Source of the DNA: Pseudooceanicola sp050897975
GTDB taxonomy: Bacteria > Pseudomonadota > Alphaproteobacteria > Rhodobacterales > Rhodobacteraceae
Reading direction: 5' to 3'
Assembly (NCBI RefSeq): GCF_050897975.1
Contig: NZ_JBPAXY010000001.1
Span: forward strand, 558,001-622,000
Length of the DNA stretch: 64,000 nt
Made by a program: the position numbers and the translations under genes. Shown here in pieces: positions 1-8,202 of the stretch. Under the pieces are notes generated by a model. It saw only the letters and a list, made by a program, of their open reading frames with translations. It was not told the origin of the DNA and did no database searches. Position 1 is the first letter of the stretch, and each line of letters opens with the position of its first letter.

Positions 1-1
1 C

Positions 2-943
2 TACGATATCGGAGAGATCACCGGGCTGAAGCTGATGAACGTGACCCTGCCCGCCGCCTACCGGGCGCGCTACCCCATGCCCGCGCAGGGCATCGCGGGC
101 ACGCGCGCCAGCCTCGGCGTCACCGGGCGGCCCGTCTTCGGCACGATCATCAAGCCCAACGTTGGCATGACGCCTGAGGCGATCGCCTCCCTCGTGGCCG
201 ACCTCTGCGCCGCCGGTGTCGATTTCATCAAGGATGACGAGGTCTGCGCCAATCCCGACATCGCGCCCCTGTCGGCCCGGGTGCCGCTGGTGATGGACGC
301 GATCAAGCGGGCCGAGGACGCCTCTGGCCGCCGGGTCATGATGGCCTTCAACATCACCGACGAGGTGGACGCCATGCGCCGCCACGCCGATCTGGTGGCC
401 GAGAATGGCGGCACCTGCGTCATGGCCTCGCTCAACTGGTGCGGGTTGTCTGGGATGGAGACGCTGCGCGCCCATACCGATCTGGCGATCCATGGCCACC
501 GCAACGGCTTCGGCGCCATGAGCCGCCATCCGGTGCTGGGCATGGCCTTCCCGGCCTACCAGGCACTGTTCCGGCTGGCAGGGGTGGATCACATGCATGT
601 CCACGGTATCGGCGGCAAGTTCGTCGACAGCGCCGAAGAGGTGACCGAGGCCGCCCGCGCCTGCCTTGCGCCCCTCACCGCAGGGGCGGATGACCGGGTC
701 ATGCCCGCCTTCTCCTCGGGACAGTGGGCGGGCACCCTGCCCTCGGCCATGGCGGCGGCGGAAAGTCCCGATTTCATGTTCATGTGCGGCGGCGGCATCC
801 TGGCCCATCCCGACGGACCTGCGGCGGGCATTGCCTCGCTGCGCGAGGCCTATGCAGCGCTGTCCGAGGGCCTTGAGCTGGCCACCGCCGCGCAGGATCA
901 CCCGGCACTGGCGCGGGCGCTCGCCTTCTTCGGGGCGCGTTGA
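2..943 (+). CDS. RuBisCO-like protein (OiaX/OiaT type), 5' end outside window
   Basis: The open frame enters from the left edge, so the N-terminus is missing. The visible 314 residues are the RuBisCO large-chain-like barrel. GTIIKPNVGM resembles the catalytic-Lys loop, and FIKDDEVCANP matches the loop that carries the carbamylated Lys and the Mg-binding Asp and Glu. The stop codon overlaps the start of a DUF1537 kinase (TGATG). In D-apiose/apionate catabolism, RuBisCO-like proteins act on 3-oxo-isoapionate 4-phosphate, the product of exactly such a kinase. The pairing therefore points to a decarboxylase or transcarboxylase of that pathway, not to CO2 fixation. Which of the two reactions it catalyses cannot be told from sequence alone. 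Cytoplasmic. Confidence 0.8.
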   Translation, partial: YDIGEITGLKLMNVTLPAAYRARYPMPAQGIAGTRASLGVTGRPVFGTIIKPNVGMTPEAIASLVADLCAAGVDFIKDDEVCANPDIAPLSARVPLVMDAIKRAEDASGRRVMMAFNITDEVDAMRRHADLVAENGGTCVMASLNWCGLSGMETLRAHTDLAIHGHRNGFGAMSRHPVLGMAFPAYQALFRLAGVDHMHVHGIGGKFVDSAEEVTEAARACLAPLTAGADDRVMPAFSSGQWAGTLPSAMAAAESPDFMFMCGGGILAHPDGPAAGIASLREAYAALSEGLELATAAQDHPALARALAFFGAR

Positions 944-2229
944 TGGGGGCGCGCATTGTCTTCATCGGTGACGATTTCACCGGCGCCTCGGACAGCCTGG
1001 CCGCCTATGCCCGGCGTGGGCTGCGCGCCCGGCTGGTGACCGGCGACAGCGCCCCCCGCACCGACCTGGACGTGCTGGGGATCGCCACCGACCTGCGCTC
1101 GCTGCCGCCCGCACAGGCGCTGGAGACGCTGCACCGGCTCTGGCCGATGGTCGAGGCCGAGGGGCCGGAGATCCTTCACCTCAAGGTCTGCTCGACCTTC
1201 GACAGCGCCCCCGGTGTCGGCTCCATCGGGGCCGTCGCCAGCGAACTGCGGCGCCTTTACCAGCCCGACATTCTGGCAGTGATCGGCGGCCAGCCGAGCC
1301 TCGGGCGGCACTGCGCCTTTGGCACCCTCTTCGCCCGGGGGCCGGACGGGGAGGTGCACCGGATCGACCGCCACCCGGTGATGGCCCGCCATCCCGTCAC
1401 CCCGATGACAGAGGCCGACCTGGCCCGCCACCTGGCGGCCCAGGGCCTGGATCTGCCGCTGCGGATTGCGGCCCCCGACCTTGCCGATCCGTCGCGCACC
1501 GCCACGCAGCTGGCCGAAGGCGCGGCCCTGGTCGACGTCATGTCCCCGCAGGACCAGACGCTGATCCGTGCGGCGCTTGACCTGCTGCCGGGGCGCAAGC
1601 TGTTGATTGGGGCCAGTTCCGTGGCCGAGATCCTCGGCGGCGACCTCGGCGAGGCCCCCGCCCAGCAAACGACCCCCGCCCAGCAAACGACCCCCGCCCC
1701 GCAAACGACCCCCGCCCCGCAAACGACCCCCGCCCCCCAACAGGCCCGGCGCGACGGCGGCGTCCTCGTCTTCGCCGGTTCCCGCTCTTCGGTGACGGCG
1801 GCGCAGGTCGGGGCGGCCGGGGCGTTCCACCGCGTCCCCCTGACCCCGGCCCTTCTGTCCCAGAGCGGCAGCGCGGGCCGTCTCGCGGCGGACCTGCCCC
1901 CCGGTCGCGACATTCTGATGCACCTGATCCCCGAGGCGGACTATCGCCGCGATCCGGCCTCTCTGGCCGACGTCTGCGCCAGCTTCGTCCAGGAGGTCAT
2001 GACGACCTACCCCACCCGCGCCCTTGGCCTTGCCGGGGGCGATACCTCCAGCCGGATCGTCGCGCAGCTGGGGTTCGAGGCGCTCGACTTCGACCGGGAC
2101 TTCGGCCAGGGCGCCTGCGTGTGCCGGGGCCTGCATGTCGATCAACGCCTCGACGCGCTGCCGATCCTTCTGAAGGGCGGACAGATGGGCGCCCCCTCGC
2201 TGTTCCGGGATTTCGCTGAAGCCTACTGA
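943..2229 (+). CDS. oiaK: Four-carbon acid sugar kinase family (DUF1537), probable 3-oxo-isoapionate kinase
   Basis: The N-terminus IVFIGDDFTGASDS is the signature of the DUF1537 sugar-acid kinase family, which phosphorylates C4 acids or 3-oxo-isoapionate using ATP. The C-terminal nucleotide-binding half includes LAGGDTSS (gene end about 130 residues later), as in the family. The ATG at 943 is chosen over the TTG one codon earlier because it overlaps the upstream stop as TGATG, showing translational coupling to the RuBisCO-like gene. That neighbour makes the OiaK role more likely than tetronate or threonate kinase. Odd feature: residues about 239-267, between the two domains, are a Pro/Gln/Thr tandem repeat. 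Its stop overlaps the convergent EamA gene by a few bases. Confidence 0.78.
   Translation: MGARIVFIGDDFTGASDSLAAYARRGLRARLVTGDSAPRTDLDVLGIATDLRSLPPAQALETLHRLWPMVEAEGPEILHLKVCSTFDSAPGVGSIGAVASELRRLYQPDILAVIGGQPSLGRHCAFGTLFARGPDGEVHRIDRHPVMARHPVTPMTEADLARHLAAQGLDLPLRIAAPDLADPSRTATQLAEGAALVDVMSPQDQTLIRAALDLLPGRKLLIGASSVAEILGGDLGEAPAQQTTPAQQTTPAPQTTPAPQTTPAPQQARRDGGVLVFAGSRSSVTAAQVGAAGAFHRVPLTPALLSQSGSAGRLAADLPPGRDILMHLIPEADYRRDPASLADVCASFVQEVMTTYPTRALGLAGGDTSSRIVAQLGFEALDFDRDFGQGACVCRGLHVDQRLDALPILLKGGQMGAPSLFRDFAEAY
1657..1743 (+). repeat. 18-bp in-frame tandem repeat, about 4.8 copies
   Basis: The unit encodes Pro-Ala-(Gln/Pro)-Gln-Thr-Thr. Units start at 1657, 1675, 1693, 1711 and 1729, the last being incomplete. 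It lies at the junction of the N- and C-terminal domains of the DUF1537 kinase, so copy-number change by slippage would lengthen or shorten a linker without breaking the frame. Confidence 0.9.
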
Positions 2230-3125
2230 ACGAAACCGTCCCCAGTGCGCCTGCGCCCTGTTTCCCGCCAGATGATGAAAAGGCCGCTGCCGATGATCAG
2301 CACCGCGCCCGCCGCCGCAATCGCATCCGGCACCTCTTGCCAGATCAGCCACCCCAGAAGGCTCGCCCAGACCAGCCCGGAGTAGTCTAGCGGCGCGACA
2401 ATCGCCGCAGGGGCCAGGCGAAACGCCTGGGTCATCATGGTCATGCCCGCCGTGCCGAACAGCGCAATGGCCACGAAGCTCCAGAGGTCCTCTAGCGTGA
2501 GGGGCACCCAGACCAAGGGCACCAGAAGCGCGCTAAGCAGCGCGCTGGCGCCGGTCAGGTAAAGCAGCATGGTCCAGACGCTCTCGCGCGGATCGACCCA
2601 CTTTGCGCTGAGCATCAACAGGGCATAGACGAAGGCGGTCATCACCGGCAGCAACGAAACCGGCTGGAACGCATCCAGTCCGGGGCGGATGATGACCAGC
2701 ACGCCCAGGAACCCGACAAGGACCGCGACCCACCGCCTGCGCCCGACCCGTTCGTGCAACAGCAGCGCGGACAGCGCCGTGATGAAGAGGGGGGCTACGA
2801 AGATCAGCGCCGTCGCCTCGGCCAGTGGCATGTAGCGGAAGCTGGTGAAGAACAGCAGCGTCGCGCCGATCCAAAGCGCACCCCGCAGCAGGTGCGCCGC
2901 CGGCCGGGCCGAGCGCAGCGCCTTCGGCCCACCAATCAGCAGCGTCAGGAGTATCGCGGCTGGCAAGGCGATGATGTTGCGCAGGAACAGGATTTGCAGC
3001 GGCGAATATCTGTCCACGAGATGTTTCGCGAGCGCGTCGTTCACGCTCAGGCAGGCGACGCCAACCCCCATCAGAATCACTCCTGCCGCCCTGCTGTCCG
3101 CCGATTTCGTTGCCCCTGCCGACAT
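2223..3125 (-). CDS. EamA/DMT-superfamily transporter
   Basis: A 300-residue, very hydrophobic protein with about ten predicted membrane segments in two EamA repeats. The first repeat includes LRNIIALPAAILLTLLIGG and the second includes DYSGLVWASLLGWLIWQEVP. This fits an inner-membrane drug/metabolite-type exporter or permease; the substrate is unknown. The ATG at 3125 is preferred to an upstream one because GGGAGG lies six bases before it. It is divergent from a LysR regulator, a common arrangement in which the regulator controls the transporter, and convergent with the kinase gene. Confidence 0.85.
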   Translation of the reverse strand: MSAGATKSADSRAAGVILMGVGVACLSVNDALAKHLVDRYSPLQILFLRNIIALPAAILLTLLIGGPKALRSARPAAHLLRGALWIGATLLFFTSFRYMPLAEATALIFVAPLFITALSALLLHERVGRRRWVAVLVGFLGVLVIIRPGLDAFQPVSLLPVMTAFVYALLMLSAKWVDPRESVWTMLLYLTGASALLSALLVPLVWVPLTLEDLWSFVAIALFGTAGMTMMTQAFRLAPAAIVAPLDYSGLVWASLLGWLIWQEVPDAIAAAGAVLIIGSGLFIIWRETGRRRTGDGFVQ

Positions 3126-3182
3126 GCTGCGCCTCCCTCTCTCCGCCAGGCAAGGGTAGGTGCTGTGCAAACGTCCGTAAAA

Positions 3183-3208
3183 TATATTACACTCGACCAA
3201 CTAATATA
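3183..3208. promoter_or_regulatory. Dyad in divergent promoter region, candidate LysR operator
   Basis: TATATTA (3183-3189) and its perfect complement TAATATA (3202-3208) are separated by 12 bases, in an AT-rich patch between the divergent EamA (3125) and LysR (3226) starts. LysR-type regulators usually bind interrupted dyads of this size upstream of the divergent target. The assignment is inference. Confidence 0.5.
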
Positions 3209-3225
3209 CTCAGAGAACCAAAGGC

Positions 3226-4125
3226 ATGCGGGCAGAGATGGACCTGCGCCAGATCCGGCACTTCCTGACCGTCGCCGATGAATTGCATTTCGGGCGGGCG
3301 GCCGACCGGCTGAACATGACGCAGCCACCGCTCAGCATGTCGATCCGACGGCTGGAAGAGGATCTGGGCGTTCAGCTGTTCCACCGCACGACCAAGAGCG
3401 TTGCCCTGACGACCACCGGCACCATCCTTCGGCACCACGCGGTCCAGGTCGTGTCGGACTTCGACCGGCTGCCCTCCATCGCCCGGCAGGCCGCACGCGG
3501 CGCGCTCGGCACCCTCCGGCTATCCTTCGTGAGCATTGCCAGCTTCGACCTGTTGCCACGACTGGTCAGCCGGTTCCGACAGGCATTCCCCCAGGTCCAG
3601 ATCGACCTTCAGGAAGCAACCAGCGATGTGCAACTCGACGCTCTGGCGGACGGGACGATCGACGCTGGCATCATCATTCGCCCGTCCGCTGCCCTGCATC
3701 CCCAGATCTGTTCCCGCACGCTGCGCCACGACCCCCTGGTGGCCGCCGTATCCGACCGCTGGGCCCCGGCAACGTCCCTCGCATCCGGAACGCTGGACTT
3801 CCGGTCAATCGCCGACGCCCCGCTGATCTTCTTCCCCCGCCCTTTCGCCCCCGCCTATTACGACGCGGTCGAGGCGCATTACGCGGACCATGGACGGCCC
3901 CTTCAGATCCATCAGGAAGCCATTCAGATGCAGACCATCATCGGTCTGGTCGCAGCCGGGCTTGGTGTCTCCCTGGTTCCCAAATCCATGGCCGACGCCC
4001 GCAACACGGGTGTGCACTACCTGGACCTTGCCGGGACGGCGCCACAGGTCGACGTGTGCATGATCTGGAAACGTGATGCAGACCAGCCCGCCCTCCAGGC
4101 CTTCCTGGAGTTCATCGACACCTGA
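3226..4125 (+). CDS. LysR-family transcriptional regulator
   Basis: 299 residues, the usual LysR length. The N-terminal winged helix-turn-helix is clear from LRQIRHFLTVADELHFGRAA through QPPLSMSIRRLEEDLG and LFHRTT, about residues 6-62. The rest is the two-lobed substrate-binding effector domain, including SFVSIASFDLLPRLVSRF and VAAGLGVSLVPKSMA. Starts at 3226 and 3238 are both possible; 3226 has AAGG just upstream. It is transcribed away from the EamA transporter, which is its likely target. The effector is unknown. Confidence 0.9.
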   Translation: MRAEMDLRQIRHFLTVADELHFGRAADRLNMTQPPLSMSIRRLEEDLGVQLFHRTTKSVALTTTGTILRHHAVQVVSDFDRLPSIARQAARGALGTLRLSFVSIASFDLLPRLVSRFRQAFPQVQIDLQEATSDVQLDALADGTIDAGIIIRPSAALHPQICSRTLRHDPLVAAVSDRWAPATSLASGTLDFRSIADAPLIFFPRPFAPAYYDAVEAHYADHGRPLQIHQEAIQMQTIIGLVAAGLGVSLVPKSMADARNTGVHYLDLAGTAPQVDVCMIWKRDADQPALQAFLEFIDT

Positions 4126-4264
4126 GCGCGGGCGGTCCCGGATCGCCAAACTGTTCCCCAGCGCCAAAGGCCGAGGCTGCCGCCCCGGGCCTCTCGCCCT
4201 CCTGCGATGCCCGCTTCAACCCGCCGCCTGCCCCTCTCCCCTTCCCGGGGGGCAACGGTGGCAG

Positions 4265-4494
4265 CGCCAAGACACATGACGCGCACCGCGCTCGCCCAAA
4301 AGCGCCGCGCCCGAGCGGCACATGGCGATTCTCGGAGCCGAAACGCAAAGCGAGGCCGCGCGCGACGGCAAGAGCGCGGGCCTTCAGAAGGTCGTATCTG
4401 GAACGGAAGGATCCAATTCAGCCAAAACAAGGTTCAACCTGGGTGGCTTACCCAATGTTTCAAAGCTGGATGGAGGAAGTGGCGCACCGGGGAG
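4265..4494 (+). pseudogene. Decayed tyrosine-integrase 3' end with tRNA att fragment
   Basis: From about 4265 the sequence aligns with the last ~230 bases of the intact integrase region at 37735-37946. The matching part reads MAILGAETQSEAARDGKSAG against MAILGHETQSEAARYSKSAD in the intact gene. The catalytic His (LGHET to LGAET) and the nucleophilic Tyr (RYSKSAD to RDGKSAG) are both lost, and upstream coding sequence is missing or out of frame. The homology runs past the stop into the 3' end of tRNA-Arg and ceases at 4494. This is a relic of a second, related element that used the same attachment site. Confidence 0.8.
4451..4494 (+). repeat. Left att-like direct repeat (3' end of tRNA-Arg)
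   Basis: Matches 37902-37946 with one base missing in a T run. The last 15 bases (4480-4494) equal the CCA end, discriminator and 3' acceptor/T-arm part of tRNA-Arg(ACG) read on the other strand. Candidate boundary of an integrated island. Confidence 0.75.
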
Positions 4495-4814
4495 AACAAC
4501 GCGGTTTCCTTGAACTACAATTACTTATCGGTCAGATTTCCAAGAATGCGCACCTATAGTATTCAAGGCTTTACGACCTACGTTCCAATACGTTCGGGCC
4601 TCGGGAAGCGACCTCACTCACATATACGTTCGAAGACGCGACCGGATAGTGTCCCTTCGCTTGGTGTAGGAGGCCACGCGCGAAGCCTTCGGCGTAGCGC
4701 AGCGCGCGGCCGCGGGTGACGCTGGTGGTCACCGCCGTTCTTCGGGAAAGGTTCGGGTTGCGACACTCGACACCAATACGGAGAAGACGATGCGCGATGA
4801 AAGAATCGGTGGTG
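4495..4814. other. Non-coding segment, lower GC, no gene recognised
   Basis: AT-richer than its flanks in the first ~130 bases and without a convincing reading frame or known family. It lies just inside the candidate island boundary and runs into IS debris. Confidence 0.5.
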
Positions 4815-4932
4815 CTTGCTCCTGATTGAACAGCGCGCCGATGGCGATCTCGTGCGCGAGATGCTGGCCTATGCCGCCGAGCGCATCATTGAGATGGCAG
4901 TCGAGGCAAAGACCGAGGCGGCGAATGGAGTG
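4815..4932 (+). pseudogene. IS256-family transposase remnant
   Basis: The translated stretch DGDLVREMLAYAAERIIEM followed by AVEAKTEAANG resembles the N-terminal region of IS256-family transposases, which typically read DGDLLREM..AAERLM.LEVE. The similarity breaks off at about 4930, and a few codons later the frame stops at the edge of the IS3 fragment. There is no start codon and no catalytic domain, so only a relic remains. Identification is from memory of the family. Confidence 0.6.
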
Positions 4933-5011
4933 ATCTATCCCCCCGAAATTCGGACACTGACATAGGCTACGATTTGCAGTCTGCTGATCTTTGAAGAGAA
5001 GAAGATCAGAG

Positions 5012-5155
5012 ATGTCGAAACGGAAGCCGCACGCGCCTGAGTTCAACGCGAAGGTCGCGCTGGAAGCCCTTAAAGACGAGGAGACGGCCGCCGAGCTGGC
5101 AAGCCGGTTCGGGGTGCATCCGACGATGATCCATCAATGGAAGGCCGGACAAACG
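5012..5155 (+). pseudogene. IS3-family transposase OrfA, truncated
   Basis: Starts MSKRKPHAPEFNAKVALEAL and continues to the helix-turn-helix ELASRFGVHPTMIHQWK, the standard N-terminal DNA-binding region of IS3/IS911 OrfA. A ribosome-binding AGAAGAAG lies upstream. Homology ends after about 48 residues, where a complete OrfA would be about 90-100 residues and be followed by OrfB. The break point joins directly to the 3' end of deoB. Confidence 0.8.
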
Positions 5156-5180
5156 ACCGCTTCCCAAAAGACACACGAAA

Positions 5181-6434
5181 TCATTTGCGACTTGCTATGC
5201 GGGAGCCATCAACACAAGGGACTCGGGTGGTCACCTGACGTTCCCGAAGGTGGCCCAGTACGATCTCAGCCAGGTCGGTGAAGGGGCGCACGTCCGGCGC
5301 CAACCTCACGCCGCGGGCCAATAAAGGCACCCGTTCGCGGGTGTGATCCGTACCGACCCAGGATGGATCATTCCCATGATCCGCCGTCAGCAGCAGCACA
5401 TCGTCGGGCGCCAGTCGCGAAAGAAGCTCCGGCAGGCGGGCATCGAAGCGCTCCAGCGCCATGGCGTAGCCAGAAAGGTCACGGCGGTGACCATAGAGGC
5501 TATCGAACTCGACGAAATTCGCGAAGACTAGGTCGCCTGGCGCGGCCTGGTCCGTGGTTTCCAGCAGGCGGTCGAACAACCCCATGTCGTCAGACGCCTT
5601 CAGGACGCGATCAATGCCCCGCCCCGCAAAGATGTCACCGATCTTGCCGATCCCATGCACCTTGCCACCCAGTCCCTGCACCCGATCGCAAAGCGTGGGC
5701 CCATCCGGCGCAATGGCATAATCGTGTCGGTTCGCCGTGCGGGTGAAGCCAGTCGCGGGCGTGCCGACGAAGGGGCGCGCGATGATCCGGCCAATGTTCA
5801 TCGGATGGAAGATCTCTGCCGCGACCTCGCAAAGCGCCAGCAAACGTTCCAGCCCGAAAGTATCTTCATGGGCCGCGATCTGCACCACGCTGTCGGCGGA
5901 GGTGTAGAGGATCGGCTGGCCGCTCTCCATGTGCCGGGCCCCGAAGCGCGTCAGAAGGTCAGAGCCGGAGCCGTGGCAATTGGCCAGCGTGCCCGGCAGA
6001 TCGCCGGCAGCGATCAGCGCCGCCATGGCCTCTTCGGGGAAAGCCGGCACCTGGCGCGGGAAGTAGTGCCAGTCGCGGTCCAGCCGGTGGCCCGCCAGCT
6101 CCCAATGGCCGGTCTGGGTGTCCTTGCCGGCGGAGGCAGATTGCAGCACGGCCCAGCTGGCCGCAGTACCGGGCGCAGAGGCCTCGGGAGCGCCTTCTCC
6201 AGAGGCCAGGCGCAGCGCGGCATCCAACCCCAGGCAATCCATGTTGGGCAGATGCAGCGGGCCCACGCGGCCCCGGTCGTCACAACGCCCCGCCGCACAG
6301 GCCTGGGCGATGTGCAGCAAGGTATTGGCGCCGACATCCGGCACCCCGTCGTTGAAAAAGGAATGGGCATCGGGGGCGCCCCCGATGCCGACGGAATCCA
6401 GCACGCAGATAAACGCGCGACGCGCCTCAGACAT
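5181..6434 (-). CDS. deoB: Phosphopentomutase, C-terminus altered by IS debris
   Basis: Interconverts (deoxy)ribose 1-phosphate and 5-phosphate, linking nucleoside phosphorolysis to central metabolism. Family features: the N-terminal metal site CVLDSVGIGGAPDA, TQTGHWELAG, NCHGSGSDLL, YTSADSVVQIAAHE, and the C-terminal LLTADHGNDPSWVGTDHTRE with metal-binding Asp and His. At 417 residues it is slightly longer than usual because after EIVLGHL the last ~20 residues are unrelated and derive from the sequence beside the IS3 fragment. The native tail is therefore replaced, though all catalytic motifs are intact. Its start overlaps the upstream permease gene by 8 bases. It is the last gene of the minus-strand nucleoside-uptake operon. 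Confidence 0.9.
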   Translation of the reverse strand: MSEARRAFICVLDSVGIGGAPDAHSFFNDGVPDVGANTLLHIAQACAAGRCDDRGRVGPLHLPNMDCLGLDAALRLASGEGAPEASAPGTAASWAVLQSASAGKDTQTGHWELAGHRLDRDWHYFPRQVPAFPEEAMAALIAAGDLPGTLANCHGSGSDLLTRFGARHMESGQPILYTSADSVVQIAAHEDTFGLERLLALCEVAAEIFHPMNIGRIIARPFVGTPATGFTRTANRHDYAIAPDGPTLCDRVQGLGGKVHGIGKIGDIFAGRGIDRVLKASDDMGLFDRLLETTDQAAPGDLVFANFVEFDSLYGHRRDLSGYAMALERFDARLPELLSRLAPDDVLLLTADHGNDPSWVGTDHTRERVPLLARGVRLAPDVRPFTDLAEIVLGHLRERQVTTRVPCVDGSRIASRK

Positions 6435-7170
6435 CCGAGAACCGTGCCTCCATGCGCCGCCGCAGATACTCGGCCACCTCGTAGAAAAGCCAGCCAGTCA
6501 GCGACAAGAGCAGGACCATACCGATCACCGTCGCCGTATCCGCGTTCTCCTGCCCCATCGACAGCAGGTAACCCATGCCCTCGTTGGAGCCCATGAGCTC
6601 ACCGATCACCGCCGCTGTCATGGCCAAGGTCGTGGCCACGGTGGCGCCGGCAAAGAGCGTCGGCAGCGAGGCCGGCAGCTCGATATGCACGAAGCGCTGC
6701 CAGGCGGTCAGCTTCAGCACCTGCGCCAGGTCCAGGAAGGACTTGTTCACGAAGCGCAGGCCCGACAGCATCCCCGTCATCACCGGGAAGAAGGTGACGA
6801 TGGCGATCAGCACGATCTTCGGTGCCGGCCCCAGCCCCAGCCAAAGCAGGAGCAGGGGTGCAATGGCGATTTTCGGCGCCGTCTGCAAAAGCAGGATGAG
6901 CGGGGTCGCAAGCCGCTCCGTCACGGGGATCCGCGCGAAGATGACCGCGCAGACCACCCCGGCCAGCAGGCCGAAGACGAAGCCCCAAAAGATCTCGACC
7001 AGCGTGACCTGGACGTGCCCCAGCAGGCCGGCATTGGCATAAAGGAAGCCAAGACGGTCAAAGACGGTTCCGGGCCCCGGCAAGAGGTACTCCGGCACGT
7101 CGAAGAGGAACACGCCCCCGCCCCAGAGGACGAGGATGAGAAAAAGGCCTGCAATCCCGCGTTTCAGCAT
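6427..7170 (-). CDS. NitT/TauT-family ABC transporter permease (second copy)
   Basis: 247 residues with about six membrane segments and the inner-membrane permease loop around LLQTAPKIAIAPLLLLWLG (binding-protein-dependent transport family, SsuC/TauC-like). It follows the binding-protein gene by three bases and overlaps deoB. With the permease at 8960-9727 it would form a heterodimeric channel. The phosphorylase and mutase in the same operon suggest a nucleoside or nucleobase substrate, although this transporter family is best known for taurine, nitrate and thiamine precursors. The substrate assignment is inference. Confidence 0.85.
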   Translation of the reverse strand: MLKRGIAGLFLILVLWGGGVFLFDVPEYLLPGPGTVFDRLGFLYANAGLLGHVQVTLVEIFWGFVFGLLAGVVCAVIFARIPVTERLATPLILLLQTAPKIAIAPLLLLWLGLGPAPKIVLIAIVTFFPVMTGMLSGLRFVNKSFLDLAQVLKLTAWQRFVHIELPASLPTLFAGATVATTLAMTAAVIGELMGSNEGMGYLLSMGQENADTATVIGMVLLLSLTGWLFYEVAEYLRRRMEARFSDV

Positions 7171-7173
7171 GGC

Positions 7174-8163
7174 TTATTCACCGATGGTCGAGGGATCGAC
7201 CACGAAATCGGTGGCCTTGGGCGCGCTGTCGATCACGCCGTATTCAGCCAGCGTATCCGCGTTGGCCTGCCAGGCGTCGAAGTCCGCCGCGCCCAGGCCC
7301 TTTTCCTTGGTCAGATCGCTCTGCCAGACGGAGGCCACGAAGGAGTTCTCGAACGCAGTGGTCAGCAGCTCTTTCTGGTCGGACCAGGTCGGGGTGTACT
7401 TCTCGAAGGAGATGTCCAACGCGTCTTCCACGTGGCCGTCGATCACCCACTCGTAGGAGGCGGTGACGGCGTTGGTGAAGCGCTTCACCAGGTCGGGGTC
7501 CGAGGCCAAAAGCTTGTCGGAGGTGACGACGACATTGCCGAAGGAGGGCAAGAAGTCGTTCGACAGGATCATCGTGACGTCTTCACCGGCGGCTTCCAGA
7601 TTGTACTTGCGCAGTTCCGAGAAGACGATGGCGTCGACCTGGTCGCTTTGCAGCGCCTGCACGATGGCACCGGTGGAGACGACTTCCAGCTTGATGTCGT
7701 CCATGGTCAGACCGGCCTTCTGCAGACCAACCTGCAGCTGCAGGTAGTTGGGCGACCCCAGCGAGGTGACGGCAACGGTCTTACCCTTCAGATCTGCATA
7801 GGTGGAGATGCCGGTGGCTTCCTTGGCCAACAGCGCGCCGATACCGCGCTGGTAGGTGGTGTGCACGACCTTGACGGGCAGGCCGTTGGCCGCAGCCGCG
7901 ACGACGGCGTCACCGTTGGGGAAGCCGAACTGCACGTTGCCGGCAGCAATGTTGGTCAGGATGTCGGACGCACCGGCATAGATGAACTCGACCTCGATGT
8001 CCTGATCGGCAAAGAAGCCGTTTTCGACACCGGCGTAGAGCGGCGAGTAGAAGGGCACTGCGGCGCCGTCGATCTGCATCGTCACCTTGTCGGTAGCGAA
8101 GGCGGCCGGGGCGGCGGCAAGCATCGCCAGGGCGGCGACAGTGGTCTTGAAGACGTGGGTCAT
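7174..8163 (-). CDS. ABC transporter periplasmic substrate-binding protein (NMT1/SsuA-like)
   Basis: 329 residues with a Sec signal peptide (TTVAALAMLAAAPAAFA, cleavage near residue 23). The mature protein begins with VTMQIDGAAVPFYSPLYAGV and includes GFFADQDIEVEFI and DLKGKTVAVTSLGSPNYLQL, typical of NMT1/THI5-like binding proteins of NitT/TauT importers. It binds the substrate in the periplasm and delivers it to the two permeases encoded on either side. AGGAGAACC precedes the ATG. The substrate is probably a nucleoside or pyrimidine, judged only from the neighbouring phosphorylase and phosphopentomutase. Confidence 0.85.
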   Translation of the reverse strand: MTHVFKTTVAALAMLAAAPAAFATDKVTMQIDGAAVPFYSPLYAGVENGFFADQDIEVEFIYAGASDILTNIAAGNVQFGFPNGDAVVAAAANGLPVKVVHTTYQRGIGALLAKEATGISTYADLKGKTVAVTSLGSPNYLQLQVGLQKAGLTMDDIKLEVVSTGAIVQALQSDQVDAIVFSELRKYNLEAAGEDVTMILSNDFLPSFGNVVVTSDKLLASDPDLVKRFTNAVTASYEWVIDGHVEDALDISFEKYTPTWSDQKELLTTAFENSFVASVWQSDLTKEKGLGAADFDAWQANADTLAEYGVIDSAPKATDFVVDPSTIGE

Positions 8164-8202
8164 GGGGAGGTTCTCCTGTTGGGTCTTCTTGTGGTTGCGG
8201 GT

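Noticed and set aside
1657..1743. CRISPR-like array
   Set aside because: The repeat units are contiguous with no unique spacers and encode protein in frame; no other spaced direct repeats or cas genes were seen in the window.
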